DNA of 26,227 nt. Origin: Hyphomonadaceae bacterium UBA7672 (GTDB lineage: Bacteria > Pseudomonadota > Alphaproteobacteria > Caulobacterales > Hyphomonadaceae). The DNA lies in the NCBI GenBank assembly GCA_002483135.1, contig DLHI01000027.1, forward strand, positions 1 through 26,227. The letters are read 5' to 3'. The translations under genes were made by a program, and so were the position numbers. Under the pieces are notes generated by a model. It saw only the letters and a list, made by a program, of their open reading frames with translations, had not been told where the DNA came from and ran no database searches. Positions 17,707 to 25,210 of the stretch are shown piece by piece. The first letter of the stretch is position 1; each line of letters begins with the position of its first letter.

Positions 17707-18477
17707 ATGAGCGCGACACCCCGGCTTCATGTCGCCCCCGATCTTGCGGCGGGCGCAACCATCAGCATCGATGGCGATCAGGCGCATTACCTTTCGCGCG
17801 TGATGCGGCTGGGGGCAGGCGACGCTGTCCGTGTATTCAACGGGCGCGATGGGGAGTTTGCCGCGGAGATCGTCGAGGCGGGCAAATCCGTTGTGCGGAT
17901 CGCGCTGGGCGGGCGTACGCGCGAACAGGCGACGACGCCGGATGTCTGGCTGCTGTTTGCGCCGCTGAAGAAGGACCGGACGGACTTTGTGGTCGAGAAG
18001 GCGGTGGAGCTGGGCGTTGCGGAGATCCGTCCCGTGCTGACCGAGAGGACCAATGCAGAAAATGTGCGCGTCGATCGCCTCGGGCGGCTGGCGGTCGAGG
18101 CGGCGGAGCAGACCGAGCGGCTGGACGTGCCGCCGGTGCGCGAGGCGCAGAGGCTGTCTGCTGTGCTGGGCGAGTGGCCGCAGGAACGGGTGTTGATCTT
18201 CGCCGACGAGGCCGGGGATGAGACCGGCCGGCCGTGGGGCGGGGAGGTGGGGCGAGCCAAACCGCTGGCCGATGCGCTGATCGAGATGGCCGATGGGCCG
18301 GCTGCGATTCTCATTGGCCCTGAGGGGGGCTTCTCTCCCGCCGAGCGATCACGCCTGAGGGCGCTGCCGTTTGTGCGGACGGTCGGGCTGGGGCCGCGAA
18401 TCCTGCGTGCGGAGACGGCTGCCGTCGCGGCGCTTGCCCTGTGGCAGGCGGCGAGGGGCGACTGGCGCTCGGTTTAG
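17707..18477 (+). CDS. rsmE: 16S rRNA (uracil-1498-N3)-methyltransferase RsmE
   Basis: A 256-residue SPOUT-class enzyme that makes m3U1498 in 16S rRNA. The N-terminal PUA-like domain includes QAHYLSRVMRLGAGD. The knotted SAM-binding domain carries KKDRTDFVVEKAVELGV, then IGPEGGFSPAE and LGPRILRAETAAVAAL, all hallmarks of the family. The length is typical. Its ATG has only AAGGG one base upstream, so either initiation is weak or the mRNA is leaderless. It is followed by gshA 115 bp later, an order common in alphaproteobacteria. Confidence 0.95.
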   Translation: MSATPRLHVAPDLAAGATISIDGDQAHYLSRVMRLGAGDAVRVFNGRDGEFAAEIVEAGKSVVRIALGGRTREQATTPDVWLLFAPLKKDRTDFVVEKAVELGVAEIRPVLTERTNAENVRVDRLGRLAVEAAEQTERLDVPPVREAQRLSAVLGEWPQERVLIFADEAGDETGRPWGGEVGRAKPLADALIEMADGPAAILIGPEGGFSPAERSRLRALPFVRTVGLGPRILRAETAAVAALALWQAARGDWRSV

Positions 18478-18520
18478 CTTGCGGCGGTCTCGCGATAGTT
18501 TTCCTTCACCAATTGAACAT

Positions 18521-18549
18521 TTGACGCCCCTCACTGGCGTCCCTATCGG
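18521..18549 (+). promoter_or_regulatory. Candidate gshA promoter
   Basis: TTGACGC (18521-18527) is a perfect match to the Caulobacter-type -35 element TTGACGS. After 14 nt comes CCTATCGG (18542-18549), a fair -10 with the CTAT core. The predicted start lies about 40 nt before the gshA ATG. The spacer contains GACGCC (18523-18528) and GGCGTC (18536-18541), a 6-bp inverted repeat overlapping the -35, which could be an operator. Confidence 0.42.
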
Positions 18550-18592
18550 GGCATACCTATTTGGCTGATGAGGATCGGCCGGGACGCAGCGC

Positions 18593-19969
18593 ATGACGAC
18601 ACCCACTCGTGACATCGACGAGTCAGCGCCGCGGATCGCGGGCAAGCGCGAGCTCGTCGAGCGGCTTGCGGGCGGGGCAAAGCCGAAGACGCAATGGCGC
18701 ATCGGCACCGAGCACGAGAAATTCGGCTTCATCGAAGGCAGCCTGCGGCCTGTGCCGTATGAGGGGCCGGCCTCGATCAAGGACCTGCTCGAGGGCATCT
18801 CGCAGAAGTTCGGCTGGGAGCCGATCATGGAGGGCGCGTACATTATCGGGCTCAAGAAGGATGGCGCCAGCGTCAGTCTTGAACCGGGCGGGCAGTTCGA
18901 GCTTTCGGGCGCGCCGCTGGAGGATGTTCACCAGACCGCCGCCGAGATCGCCTTGCACATGCGCGAGACTCGCGAGGTGGCCGGCGGGATGGGCGTCGAT
19001 TTCCTGGGGCTGGGTTTCTCGCCGCTGTGGTCGTTCGACGAGACGCCGTCGATGCCCAAGGGGCGCTATGGGATCATGAAGGCGTACATGGAGAAGGTCG
19101 GCCGGCTGGGTCGCCAGATGATGTATCGCTCGTGTACCGTGCAGACCAATCTCGACTTCGGATCTGAAGCCGACATGGTGAAGAAGCTGCGCGTGAGCCT
19201 TGCGCTGCAGCCGATCGCGACGGCGCTGTTCGCCAACTCGCCGTTTGCAGAGGGACGCCCGAACGGCTTCCTCAGCTATCGCTCGCATGTGTGGATGGAC
19301 ACGGACCCTGATCGCACGGGCATGCTGCCGTTTGCATTCGAAGACGGTTTCGGCTTCGAGCAGTATGTGGATTTTGCGCTCGACGTGCCGATGTATTTCG
19401 TGCGGCGCGAGGGCAAGTACATCGACGCGTCGGGCCTGTCGTTCCGCGACTTCATGGCTGGCAAACTGCCCGTTCTGCCAGGCGAGACTCCGGCGATGGA
19501 TGATTTCGACGATCACCTGTCGACGATCTTCCCCGAAGTTCGTCTCAAGACATTCCTCGAGATGCGTGGGGCGGATGCGGGGCAGGAGGCGTCGTTGTCG
19601 GCGCTGTCGGCGTTCTGGGTCGGCTTGCTTTACGATGACGTAGCGCTCGATGGCGCATGGGAGCTTGTGAAGGGCTGGACGGCGGCGGATCGGCAGTCGC
19701 TACGTGCCAGCGTGCCGACGATGGGGCTGAAGGCGCCGGTGCGAGGGCGGTCAGCTCAGGATGTCGCGAAGGATGCGCTGGCGCTGGCTGCGGCGGGGCT
19801 GAAGCGCCGCAGGCGGCTGGACGGGAAGGGGCGCGACGAAAGCGTGCTCCTGGCCGGGCCGATGGAGATCGCCGAAAGTGGCGTGACACAAGCCGAGCGC
19901 CTGCTGGCGGCCTATCACGGCCCGTGGAAGCGCGACATCCGCCGGGCTTTCGCGGAGGTTCGCCTTTAG
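18593..19969 (+). CDS. gshA: Glutamate-cysteine ligase, plant/alphaproteobacterial type
   Basis: A 458-residue enzyme that joins glutamate and cysteine in the first step of glutathione synthesis. It belongs to the GCS2 class shared by alphaproteobacteria and plants, not the E. coli GshA class: the length, the opening WRIGTEHEKFGF (35-46), then KDGASVSLEPGGQFELSGAP, MMYRSCTVQTNLDF and the SYRSHVWMDTDPDRTG block fit that class. In plants the enzyme is redox controlled by disulfides; the Cys in RSCTVQ is the only obvious conserved one here. It has its own candidate promoter and follows rsmE. The glutathione synthetase gene is not in the window. Confidence 0.95.
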   Translation: MTTPTRDIDESAPRIAGKRELVERLAGGAKPKTQWRIGTEHEKFGFIEGSLRPVPYEGPASIKDLLEGISQKFGWEPIMEGAYIIGLKKDGASVSLEPGGQFELSGAPLEDVHQTAAEIALHMRETREVAGGMGVDFLGLGFSPLWSFDETPSMPKGRYGIMKAYMEKVGRLGRQMMYRSCTVQTNLDFGSEADMVKKLRVSLALQPIATALFANSPFAEGRPNGFLSYRSHVWMDTDPDRTGMLPFAFEDGFGFEQYVDFALDVPMYFVRREGKYIDASGLSFRDFMAGKLPVLPGETPAMDDFDDHLSTIFPEVRLKTFLEMRGADAGQEASLSALSAFWVGLLYDDVALDGAWELVKGWTAADRQSLRASVPTMGLKAPVRGRSAQDVAKDALALAAAGLKRRRRLDGKGRDESVLLAGPMEIAESGVTQAERLLAAYHGPWKRDIRRAFAEVRL

Positions 19970-20104
19970 GGCTGCCTCGGAAGACCTCTGTTCATCGCAA
20001 AAGGCACAAACTTGCGCGCCCATGGCAATTCCGGGGGTTGAGCATGTTCGTTTCGCGTGGTGACTATCGCCGGGGCCCGCGAAGGGCATTTGGGCGAGGA
20101 CTTC

Positions 20105-21943
20105 ATGGATATCATCTTCATTGTCGGGATCGTGATCACCGTGATCACAGGTTTCCCGGTGATCCTGCAGCTGCGCAGACAGCCCAAGGGCCTGCACATC
20201 ATCTTTTTCACCGAGATGTGGGAGCGCTTCTCCTATTACGGGATGCGGACGATCCTGTTCGTCTACATGACGCAGCACTTCCTGTTCTCGGATGAAGCTG
20301 CTTCGGGCCAGTACGGATCCTACACCTCGCTGGTCTACCTGCTGCCGCTGATCGGCGGGATGCTGGCCGACCGATATCTCGGCACCACGAAAGCTGTGGC
20401 GTTCGGCGCGCTGTTGCTGGTGGCGGGCCACCTCACGATGGCGATCGAGCAGGAGCCTGCTCGCAACGTGCTCGTCTATGAGGGGCAACGCTATGACATC
20501 GCCTCAGAGGGGCGGCAGGACAAGCGCCAGGCCTGGGTGGTGATCGAGGGACAACGCTATGAATTCGGCCCGGCTGAAGGCGGCATGGAGATCAAGGGCT
20601 ATGCGGGCTCGCCCACGCTGCCAAACATCCTTCCCATCGACAATCCGGAGACGGAAGCCGTTGACGGGTACCAGATGCTCGTCGAGGGTCAGCAGCCCTT
20701 CTACATGAACGCATTCTTCCTCGCGCTCTCGCTGATCATCATGGGCGTGGGCTTCCTGAAGGCGAATCTCGCCACGCAGGTGGGCCAACTCTATACGAAG
20801 GATGACCCGCGCCGCGATGGCGGGTTCTCGCTCTACTACTACGGCATCAACCTCGGCGCATTCTGGGCGCAGGTGGGGTGTGCCTGGCTTGGCGCGGAAA
20901 TGGGTTGGGCGTGGGGCTTCGGCGCTGCCGGCGTCGGCATGCTGCTGGGCTGGCTGGTGTTCGTGCGCCGCCGCATCCTGTTCTTCATGCCGGGGCCAGC
21001 TCAGCTTCCGGCTGAACTGGGCCTGCCGCCCAATCCGGCATTGCTGAAAAAGCCGCTGATCGGACCGATCAACCGCGAGTGGCTCATCTACATCGTGGCC
21101 CTGGTTAGCGTGGGACTGGTCTGGCTGCTGGTGCAGCGCGAGCCGATCGTGAACATGGCGCTGAGCATCGCGTCGTTCGCGATGCTGGCGTTCTTCGTCT
21201 ACTACATGATCACGAAGGCCACGCTCGCGGAAACGGGAAAGTTGATCCTTGCGATCATCCTGGTGCTGGCATCGGTTGTGTTCTTTACGCTGTTCGAACT
21301 GGCAGGGTCTGCGCTGGCGCAGTTCTCCGAGCGCTCGTCGCAACTGTGCATCGCCGGCAATTGCGTGACGTCCGGCCAGACGCAAAGCTTCAACGGCGCC
21401 TTCATCCTGATCTTCGCGCCGATCTTTGCGGCGATGTGGACCTGGCTGGGCCGCCACAAGCGGGACCCGGGCGACGCCTTCAAGTTCGCGCTCGGCCTGA
21501 TCCAGGTTGGCGCAGGCTTCCTGGTGCTCGTGTGGGGCATTCAGTTTGCAGACGAGGCCTTCAAGGTCCCGCTGATCTTCCTGATCCTGCTCTACCTGCT
21601 GCACACGACGGGTGAACTGTTCCTGTCTCCGGTGGGGCTGTCCGCGATGACGAAGCTGACACCGGCGCCGATCGCGGCGACGATGATGGCGACATGGTAT
21701 CTGGGCTCCTCCATCGCGCAGGCGGTGCAGGCGCAGATCACCAAGTTGACTGCGCAGGAAACGGTCGGCGGTCAGGTGCTGGACCCCGAACTCGCGCTGA
21801 AGACCTATGGAGAGGTGTTCACCAATGTCGGTCTCTGGGGCATCGGCATCGGCATCGGGCTGGGTATCGCGAGCCCGTTCCTCAACAAGCTCCAGCACCT
21901 TGGCGAGAAGACTCCGGAAGCTGCTCCGAAAGCTGCCGAGTAG
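20105..21943 (+). CDS. POT family proton-coupled peptide transporter
   Basis: A 612-residue inner-membrane transporter that takes up di- and tripeptides with protons. The POT signature FFTEMWERFSYYG is at 34-46, with the proton-coupling ExxER at 37-41; LADRYLG and GFLKAN follow. Two oddities: a hydrophobic stretch (residues 1-22) precedes the canonical first helix, and a polar insertion of about 80 residues (116-198) separates the usual helices 3 and 4, with EGQRY at 126-130 and 148-152 and a weaker EGQQ at 194-197. By POT topology the insertion faces the periplasm. I start at ATG 20105 with GAGGA four nt upstream; a GTG at 20057 would add 16 unconvincing residues. A strong terminator follows, so it is probably transcribed alone. 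Confidence 0.9.
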   Translation: MDIIFIVGIVITVITGFPVILQLRRQPKGLHIIFFTEMWERFSYYGMRTILFVYMTQHFLFSDEAASGQYGSYTSLVYLLPLIGGMLADRYLGTTKAVAFGALLLVAGHLTMAIEQEPARNVLVYEGQRYDIASEGRQDKRQAWVVIEGQRYEFGPAEGGMEIKGYAGSPTLPNILPIDNPETEAVDGYQMLVEGQQPFYMNAFFLALSLIIMGVGFLKANLATQVGQLYTKDDPRRDGGFSLYYYGINLGAFWAQVGCAWLGAEMGWAWGFGAAGVGMLLGWLVFVRRRILFFMPGPAQLPAELGLPPNPALLKKPLIGPINREWLIYIVALVSVGLVWLLVQREPIVNMALSIASFAMLAFFVYYMITKATLAETGKLILAIILVLASVVFFTLFELAGSALAQFSERSSQLCIAGNCVTSGQTQSFNGAFILIFAPIFAAMWTWLGRHKRDPGDAFKFALGLIQVGAGFLVLVWGIQFADEAFKVPLIFLILLYLLHTTGELFLSPVGLSAMTKLTPAPIAATMMATWYLGSSIAQAVQAQITKLTAQETVGGQVLDPELALKTYGEVFTNVGLWGIGIGIGLGIASPFLNKLQHLGEKTPEAAPKAAE

Positions 21944-21961
21944 TCATTGCCGCAAACGATT

Positions 21962-21996
21962 GGGGCGTCTCCGCGCGGAGACGCCCCTTTCTTTTG
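21962..21996 (+). terminator. Intrinsic terminator after the peptide transporter
   Basis: A perfect 11-bp stem, GGGGCGTCTCC (21962-21972) with GGAGACGCCCC (21977-21987), closes a GCGC loop and is followed by TTTCTTTTG. It lies 18 nt after the transporter stop. On the minus strand the hairpin is followed by AATCGTTTG, so it would be a weaker stop for tldD. Confidence 0.9.
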
Positions 21997-22014
21997 AGCC
22001 CTTTCGAGGGGTCC

Positions 22015-23433
22015 TCAGCCCCCGGCGCCGCCGACGGTGATGGAGTCGATCTTCAGCGAGGGCTGGCCCACGCCGACGGGGATGGACTGACCGGACTTTC
22101 CGCAGGTGCCGACGCCGTCGTCCATCGCGAAGTCGTTGCCGATCATGGAGATGGAGTTCATGACGGTGGGGCCGTGGCCGATAAGCGTTGCGTTCTTCAC
22201 CGGCGCGCCGACCTTGCCGTTCTCGACGAGGTAGGCCTCGGTGCACTGGAAGACGAACTGGCCGTTGGTGATGTCGACCTGGCCGCCGCCGAAGTCGACG
22301 GCCCAGATGCCTTTCTTGATGGAGCGGACAATCTCTTCGGGATCATGCGTGCCGCCAGTCATGAAGGTGTTGGTCATGCGCGGCATGGGCGCGTTGGCAT
22401 AGCTTTCGCGGCGGCCATTGCCGGTGGGGGCGACGCCCATGAGGCGGGCGTTCTGGCGATCCTGCATATAGCCGACGAGGCGGCCGTCCTCAACCAGCAC
22501 GGTGCGTTGCGTCTCGGTGCCTTCATCGTCGAAGGAGAGCGAGCCGCGGCGTTTCGAGATCGTGCCGTCGTCGACGATGGTGACGCCTTTCGACATCACC
22601 TGTTCGCCGATGCGATTGGAGTAGACCGACGAACCCTTGCGGTTGAAGTCGCCCTCAAGGCCGTGGCCGACGGCTTCGTGCAGGAGCACGCCGGTCCAGC
22701 CCGGTCCGAGGGCTACTTCCATTTCGCCGGCAGGGGCGGGGACGGCTTCGAGGTTGATCTCGGCCTTGCGCAGGGCGCGTTCGGCGAGGGCCTTCCAGCG
22801 ATCGGGCTGGATCCATTGCTCGTAGCCATCGCGCCCGCCGGCGCCGGCTGAACCGGTTTCGCGCCGACCGTCCTTTTCGAGCGTGACGGAGATGTTGATG
22901 CGGACGAGGGGGCGGGCTTCGGCGATGCTGGCGCCGCCGGAACGGATGATCTCGACCGAGGTATGCGAGCCGGCGAGGGACGCGGAGACCTGAACCACGC
23001 GCGGGTCACGTGCGCGACACCAGGCGTCGATCTCGGCCAGCAGGTTGGTCTTGGTTCCGAAATCAGGGGAGGCCGTGGGGTCGATGTCGTCGTACAGGCG
23101 GCGGTTCACGGGAGTGGGGCCGATGGCGAGGACGCCGCCGCGGCCACGCTTGGCGGCGGAGGCTGCGGTTGCGGCGCGGCGCAAGGCGGCCTCGGAGAGT
23201 TCGCTGGCGTGGGCGTAGCCGGAGGTCTCACCGGAGACGACTCGCAGACCGAAGCCCTGCCCAGTGTCGTACGAGGCCGATTTCAGCCGGCCATCATCGA
23301 ACAGGAAGCTCTCCGACCGGACGGATTCGATGTAGATTTCGCCGTCGTCAGCGCCGTCGAGCGCCTCGTCGAGGATGCTGGCGGCGCGCGAGATGCCTAC
23401 GCCGGCCATGTCGATCAGGCTGCGGTCGGTCAT
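22015..23433 (-). CDS. tldD: Metalloprotease TldD
   Basis: A 472-residue cytoplasmic zinc protease, the active half of the TldD/TldE complex that degrades unfolded peptides and, in E. coli, matures microcin B17 and helps turn over CcdA. The zinc motif HEAVGHGLEGD starts at His252 (His252, Glu253, His257), and the late third ligand Cys444 is in GTCGKSGQSIPVG. The length is typical. ATG 23433 has GGAG (23444-23441) at 7-nt spacing. The partner tldE (pmbA) is not in this window. It sits beside the cox operon on the other strand, a neighbourhood I recognise from other alphaproteobacteria. Confidence 0.95.
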   Translation of the reverse strand: MTDRSLIDMAGVGISRAASILDEALDGADDGEIYIESVRSESFLFDDGRLKSASYDTGQGFGLRVVSGETSGYAHASELSEAALRRAATAASAAKRGRGGVLAIGPTPVNRRLYDDIDPTASPDFGTKTNLLAEIDAWCRARDPRVVQVSASLAGSHTSVEIIRSGGASIAEARPLVRINISVTLEKDGRRETGSAGAGGRDGYEQWIQPDRWKALAERALRKAEINLEAVPAPAGEMEVALGPGWTGVLLHEAVGHGLEGDFNRKGSSVYSNRIGEQVMSKGVTIVDDGTISKRRGSLSFDDEGTETQRTVLVEDGRLVGYMQDRQNARLMGVAPTGNGRRESYANAPMPRMTNTFMTGGTHDPEEIVRSIKKGIWAVDFGGGQVDITNGQFVFQCTEAYLVENGKVGAPVKNATLIGHGPTVMNSISMIGNDFAMDDGVGTCGKSGQSIPVGVGQPSLKIDSITVGGAGG

Positions 23434-23521
23434 GGTCTGGCTCCGTCAAATCAGGCTGCTGCGCCGGCACTGTAGATAGGGGCTAGGCGGCCAGAAAGAC
23501 AGGCTTGGTATGCCGCCAGCG

Positions 23522-24100
23522 TCAGGTGCCGGCCGGAACCACGGTAAAGCGTTCCAACTGTGTAGCGGCCAACTCGAATTCCGGTTTGAGCCTCAGGGCC
23601 TGGCGAAAATCCTCATAGGCCAGCTGGAGATTGCCGAGCTTCTCATTCGTTAGCCCGCGATTGTAATAGGCGATGGCCTTGGCGTCGGGGTCTTCGGAGC
23701 CGACGCCGGCGTTCAGGGCCGCGAGCGCCTCGGGGTATCTCTTGAGATTGTAGAGGGCCGCCCCGACATTGACCTGGGTTTCCTGAAGGTCAGGGGCCAT
23801 GGCGAGGCCCCGCTCGTAATCTGACAGCGCGCGCGTGTTGTTACCCATTCGCATGAAAAGGATTCCGCGGTTGGTGTGCGTCGCCGCTTTGTCGCGGCGC
23901 CGCATTGTCTCGGTTTCCAGCGCTCGCGTGCAGACTTCCAGCGCCTTTGGAACGGTCACGTTGCTGTACTCAACGGCTTCGTAGCAGGCCTGCGCGAGAC
24001 CACCGCCAATGACCGTCACGGCCCCCTGCGCCGCGGCGGGCGAGGCCGCGGCTGCGGCAAGAGCGACCACGGAAATCCCCAATCCAATCCGGGCGTTCAT
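23522..24100 (-). CDS. Exported TPR protein
   Basis: A 192-residue protein with a signal peptide (MNARIGLGISVVALAAAAASPAAAQ, cleavage near AAA-Q) and three tetratricopeptide repeats (about 90-123, 124-157, 159-192), each with the W/N-G-Y/F-A-P pattern, for example NRGILFMRMGNNTRALSDYERGLAMAPD. Before them is a helical segment with two cysteines (QACYEAVEYS and LEVCTRAL) that could form a disulfide. TPRs bind other proteins, so it is likely a periplasmic scaffold; no partner can be named. The start is ATG 24100, set by AGGGAG with 8-nt spacing; the frame is open further upstream. It ends 88 nt before tldD on the same strand and may share its transcript. Confidence 0.82.
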   Translation of the reverse strand: MNARIGLGISVVALAAAAASPAAAQGAVTVIGGGLAQACYEAVEYSNVTVPKALEVCTRALETETMRRRDKAATHTNRGILFMRMGNNTRALSDYERGLAMAPDLQETQVNVGAALYNLKRYPEALAALNAGVGSEDPDAKAIAYYNRGLTNEKLGNLQLAYEDFRQALRLKPEFELAATQLERFTVVPAGT

Positions 24101-24200
24101 CTTTCCAACTCCCTGTGCCTCTGATAGCGACCACGCGCGAACCAGTACGAATCGCCTCGGCTGCGACACTATGCACGCGCGGGGGCGATACGGAGTGGTG

Positions 24201-24227
24201 GCGACCGGGATCGTATCACGCTAAAGC
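24201..24227 (+). promoter_or_regulatory. Candidate coxBA promoter
   Basis: GCTAAAGC (24220-24227) matches seven of eight bases of the Caulobacter-type -10 GCTANAWC. A weak -35 (GCGACCG, 24201-24207) lies 12 nt upstream. The predicted start is about 30 nt before coxB. By eye only. Confidence 0.35.
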
Positions 24228-24265
24228 CCGGAGTTCACGCATCTAGCTGGAGGATGTGGTCAAAT

Positions 24266-25192
24266 ATGCGCAGCGGGGCTTGGAAATACTTGGCGCTTGG
24301 CGCCGCCAGCCTGTTTGGCGGCGGTGCGGCGTTTGCCGTGCCTGTGCCGGGCGGCATCGACTTCCAGACGCCGGTCACCGAGACCGCGAAGCGGGTCCAC
24401 GCCTTCCACGTCGAAGTGGTTTGGATCATCACCTTTATCGTTCTCTTCGTCACCGCGCTGCTGTTGTGGGTCATGATCCGCTACAACAAGAAGGCGAACC
24501 CGAACCCCAAGCAGTTCAGCCACAACACGATGATCGAGATCATCTGGACCGTGGCTCCTGTGCTGATCCTCGTGTGGATCGCCAAGGGCTCGTTCCCGCT
24601 GCTCTACGATCAGGACGTGATGTTTGGCATCAAGCCCCAGGCCGAGCTGACCGCCGAAGAGCGCGAGCTTCGCAAGGAAGAGAACGTCGTGGACATCAAG
24701 GTCTACGGCAACATGTGGTACTGGGACTACACGTACAACCAGAACACCGACCAGGAATTCGTCGTCGAGTCGCGCATGCTGAAAGAGGGCGATGCAACGC
24801 GCCCCCTGAAGCCCGAGCGCGGCGATATCAGGCAGCTCTCGGTCGACAACCCGATGGTTGCGCCGGCGGGCCGTTATGTACGTCTCAAGATTTCGGCGAA
24901 GGACGTCATTCACTCCTGGGCGATGCCGCAGTTCGCGCTGAAGGTTGACGCCGTGCCAGGGCGCCTGAACCAGCTGTGGTTCAAGGTCGACCAGCCGGGA
25001 ATCTATTACGGACAGTGTTCGGAACTGTGCGGCAAGGATCACAGCAACATGCCGATCGAGCTGCGCATTCTGCCGTGGGATCAATATCAGCAATGGTTGG
25101 CCGCCGCCCAGGCTGACCCGACCGGCGGTGGCCGGGCCTACCTCGACAGCCTGCCGAGGCCGAGCCCGACGCAGGTCGCTTCGGCGCAGTAG
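24266..25192 (+). CDS. coxB: Cytochrome c oxidase subunit II
   Basis: A 308-residue subunit of aa3-type oxidase; its periplasmic CuA domain takes electrons from cytochrome c and hands them to subunit I. A signal peptide (about 1-24) precedes two membrane helices (about 50-71 and 91-108). The CuA ligands are complete: His216 (VIHSWA), Cys251, Glu253, Cys255, His259 and Met262 in CSELCGKDHSNM. The aromatic electron-entry patch is GNMWYWDYTY. The C-terminus extends about 30 residues beyond the CuA fold. GGAGG lies at 24249-24253: it touches an ATG at 24254 and is 12 nt from ATG 24266, so 24266 is preferred, but a start at 24254 (four residues longer) is possible. coxA follows 18 nt later. Confidence 0.96.
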   Translation: MRSGAWKYLALGAASLFGGGAAFAVPVPGGIDFQTPVTETAKRVHAFHVEVVWIITFIVLFVTALLLWVMIRYNKKANPNPKQFSHNTMIEIIWTVAPVLILVWIAKGSFPLLYDQDVMFGIKPQAELTAEERELRKEENVVDIKVYGNMWYWDYTYNQNTDQEFVVESRMLKEGDATRPLKPERGDIRQLSVDNPMVAPAGRYVRLKISAKDVIHSWAMPQFALKVDAVPGRLNQLWFKVDQPGIYYGQCSELCGKDHSNMPIELRILPWDQYQQWLAAAQADPTGGGRAYLDSLPRPSPTQVASAQ

Positions 25193-25210
25193 GATCAGGG
25201 AGCCGTCAAG

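Noticed and set aside
21962..21987. CRISPR-like or mobile-element inverted repeat
   Set aside because: It is a single hairpin followed by a T-rich run right after a gene, which is a terminator.
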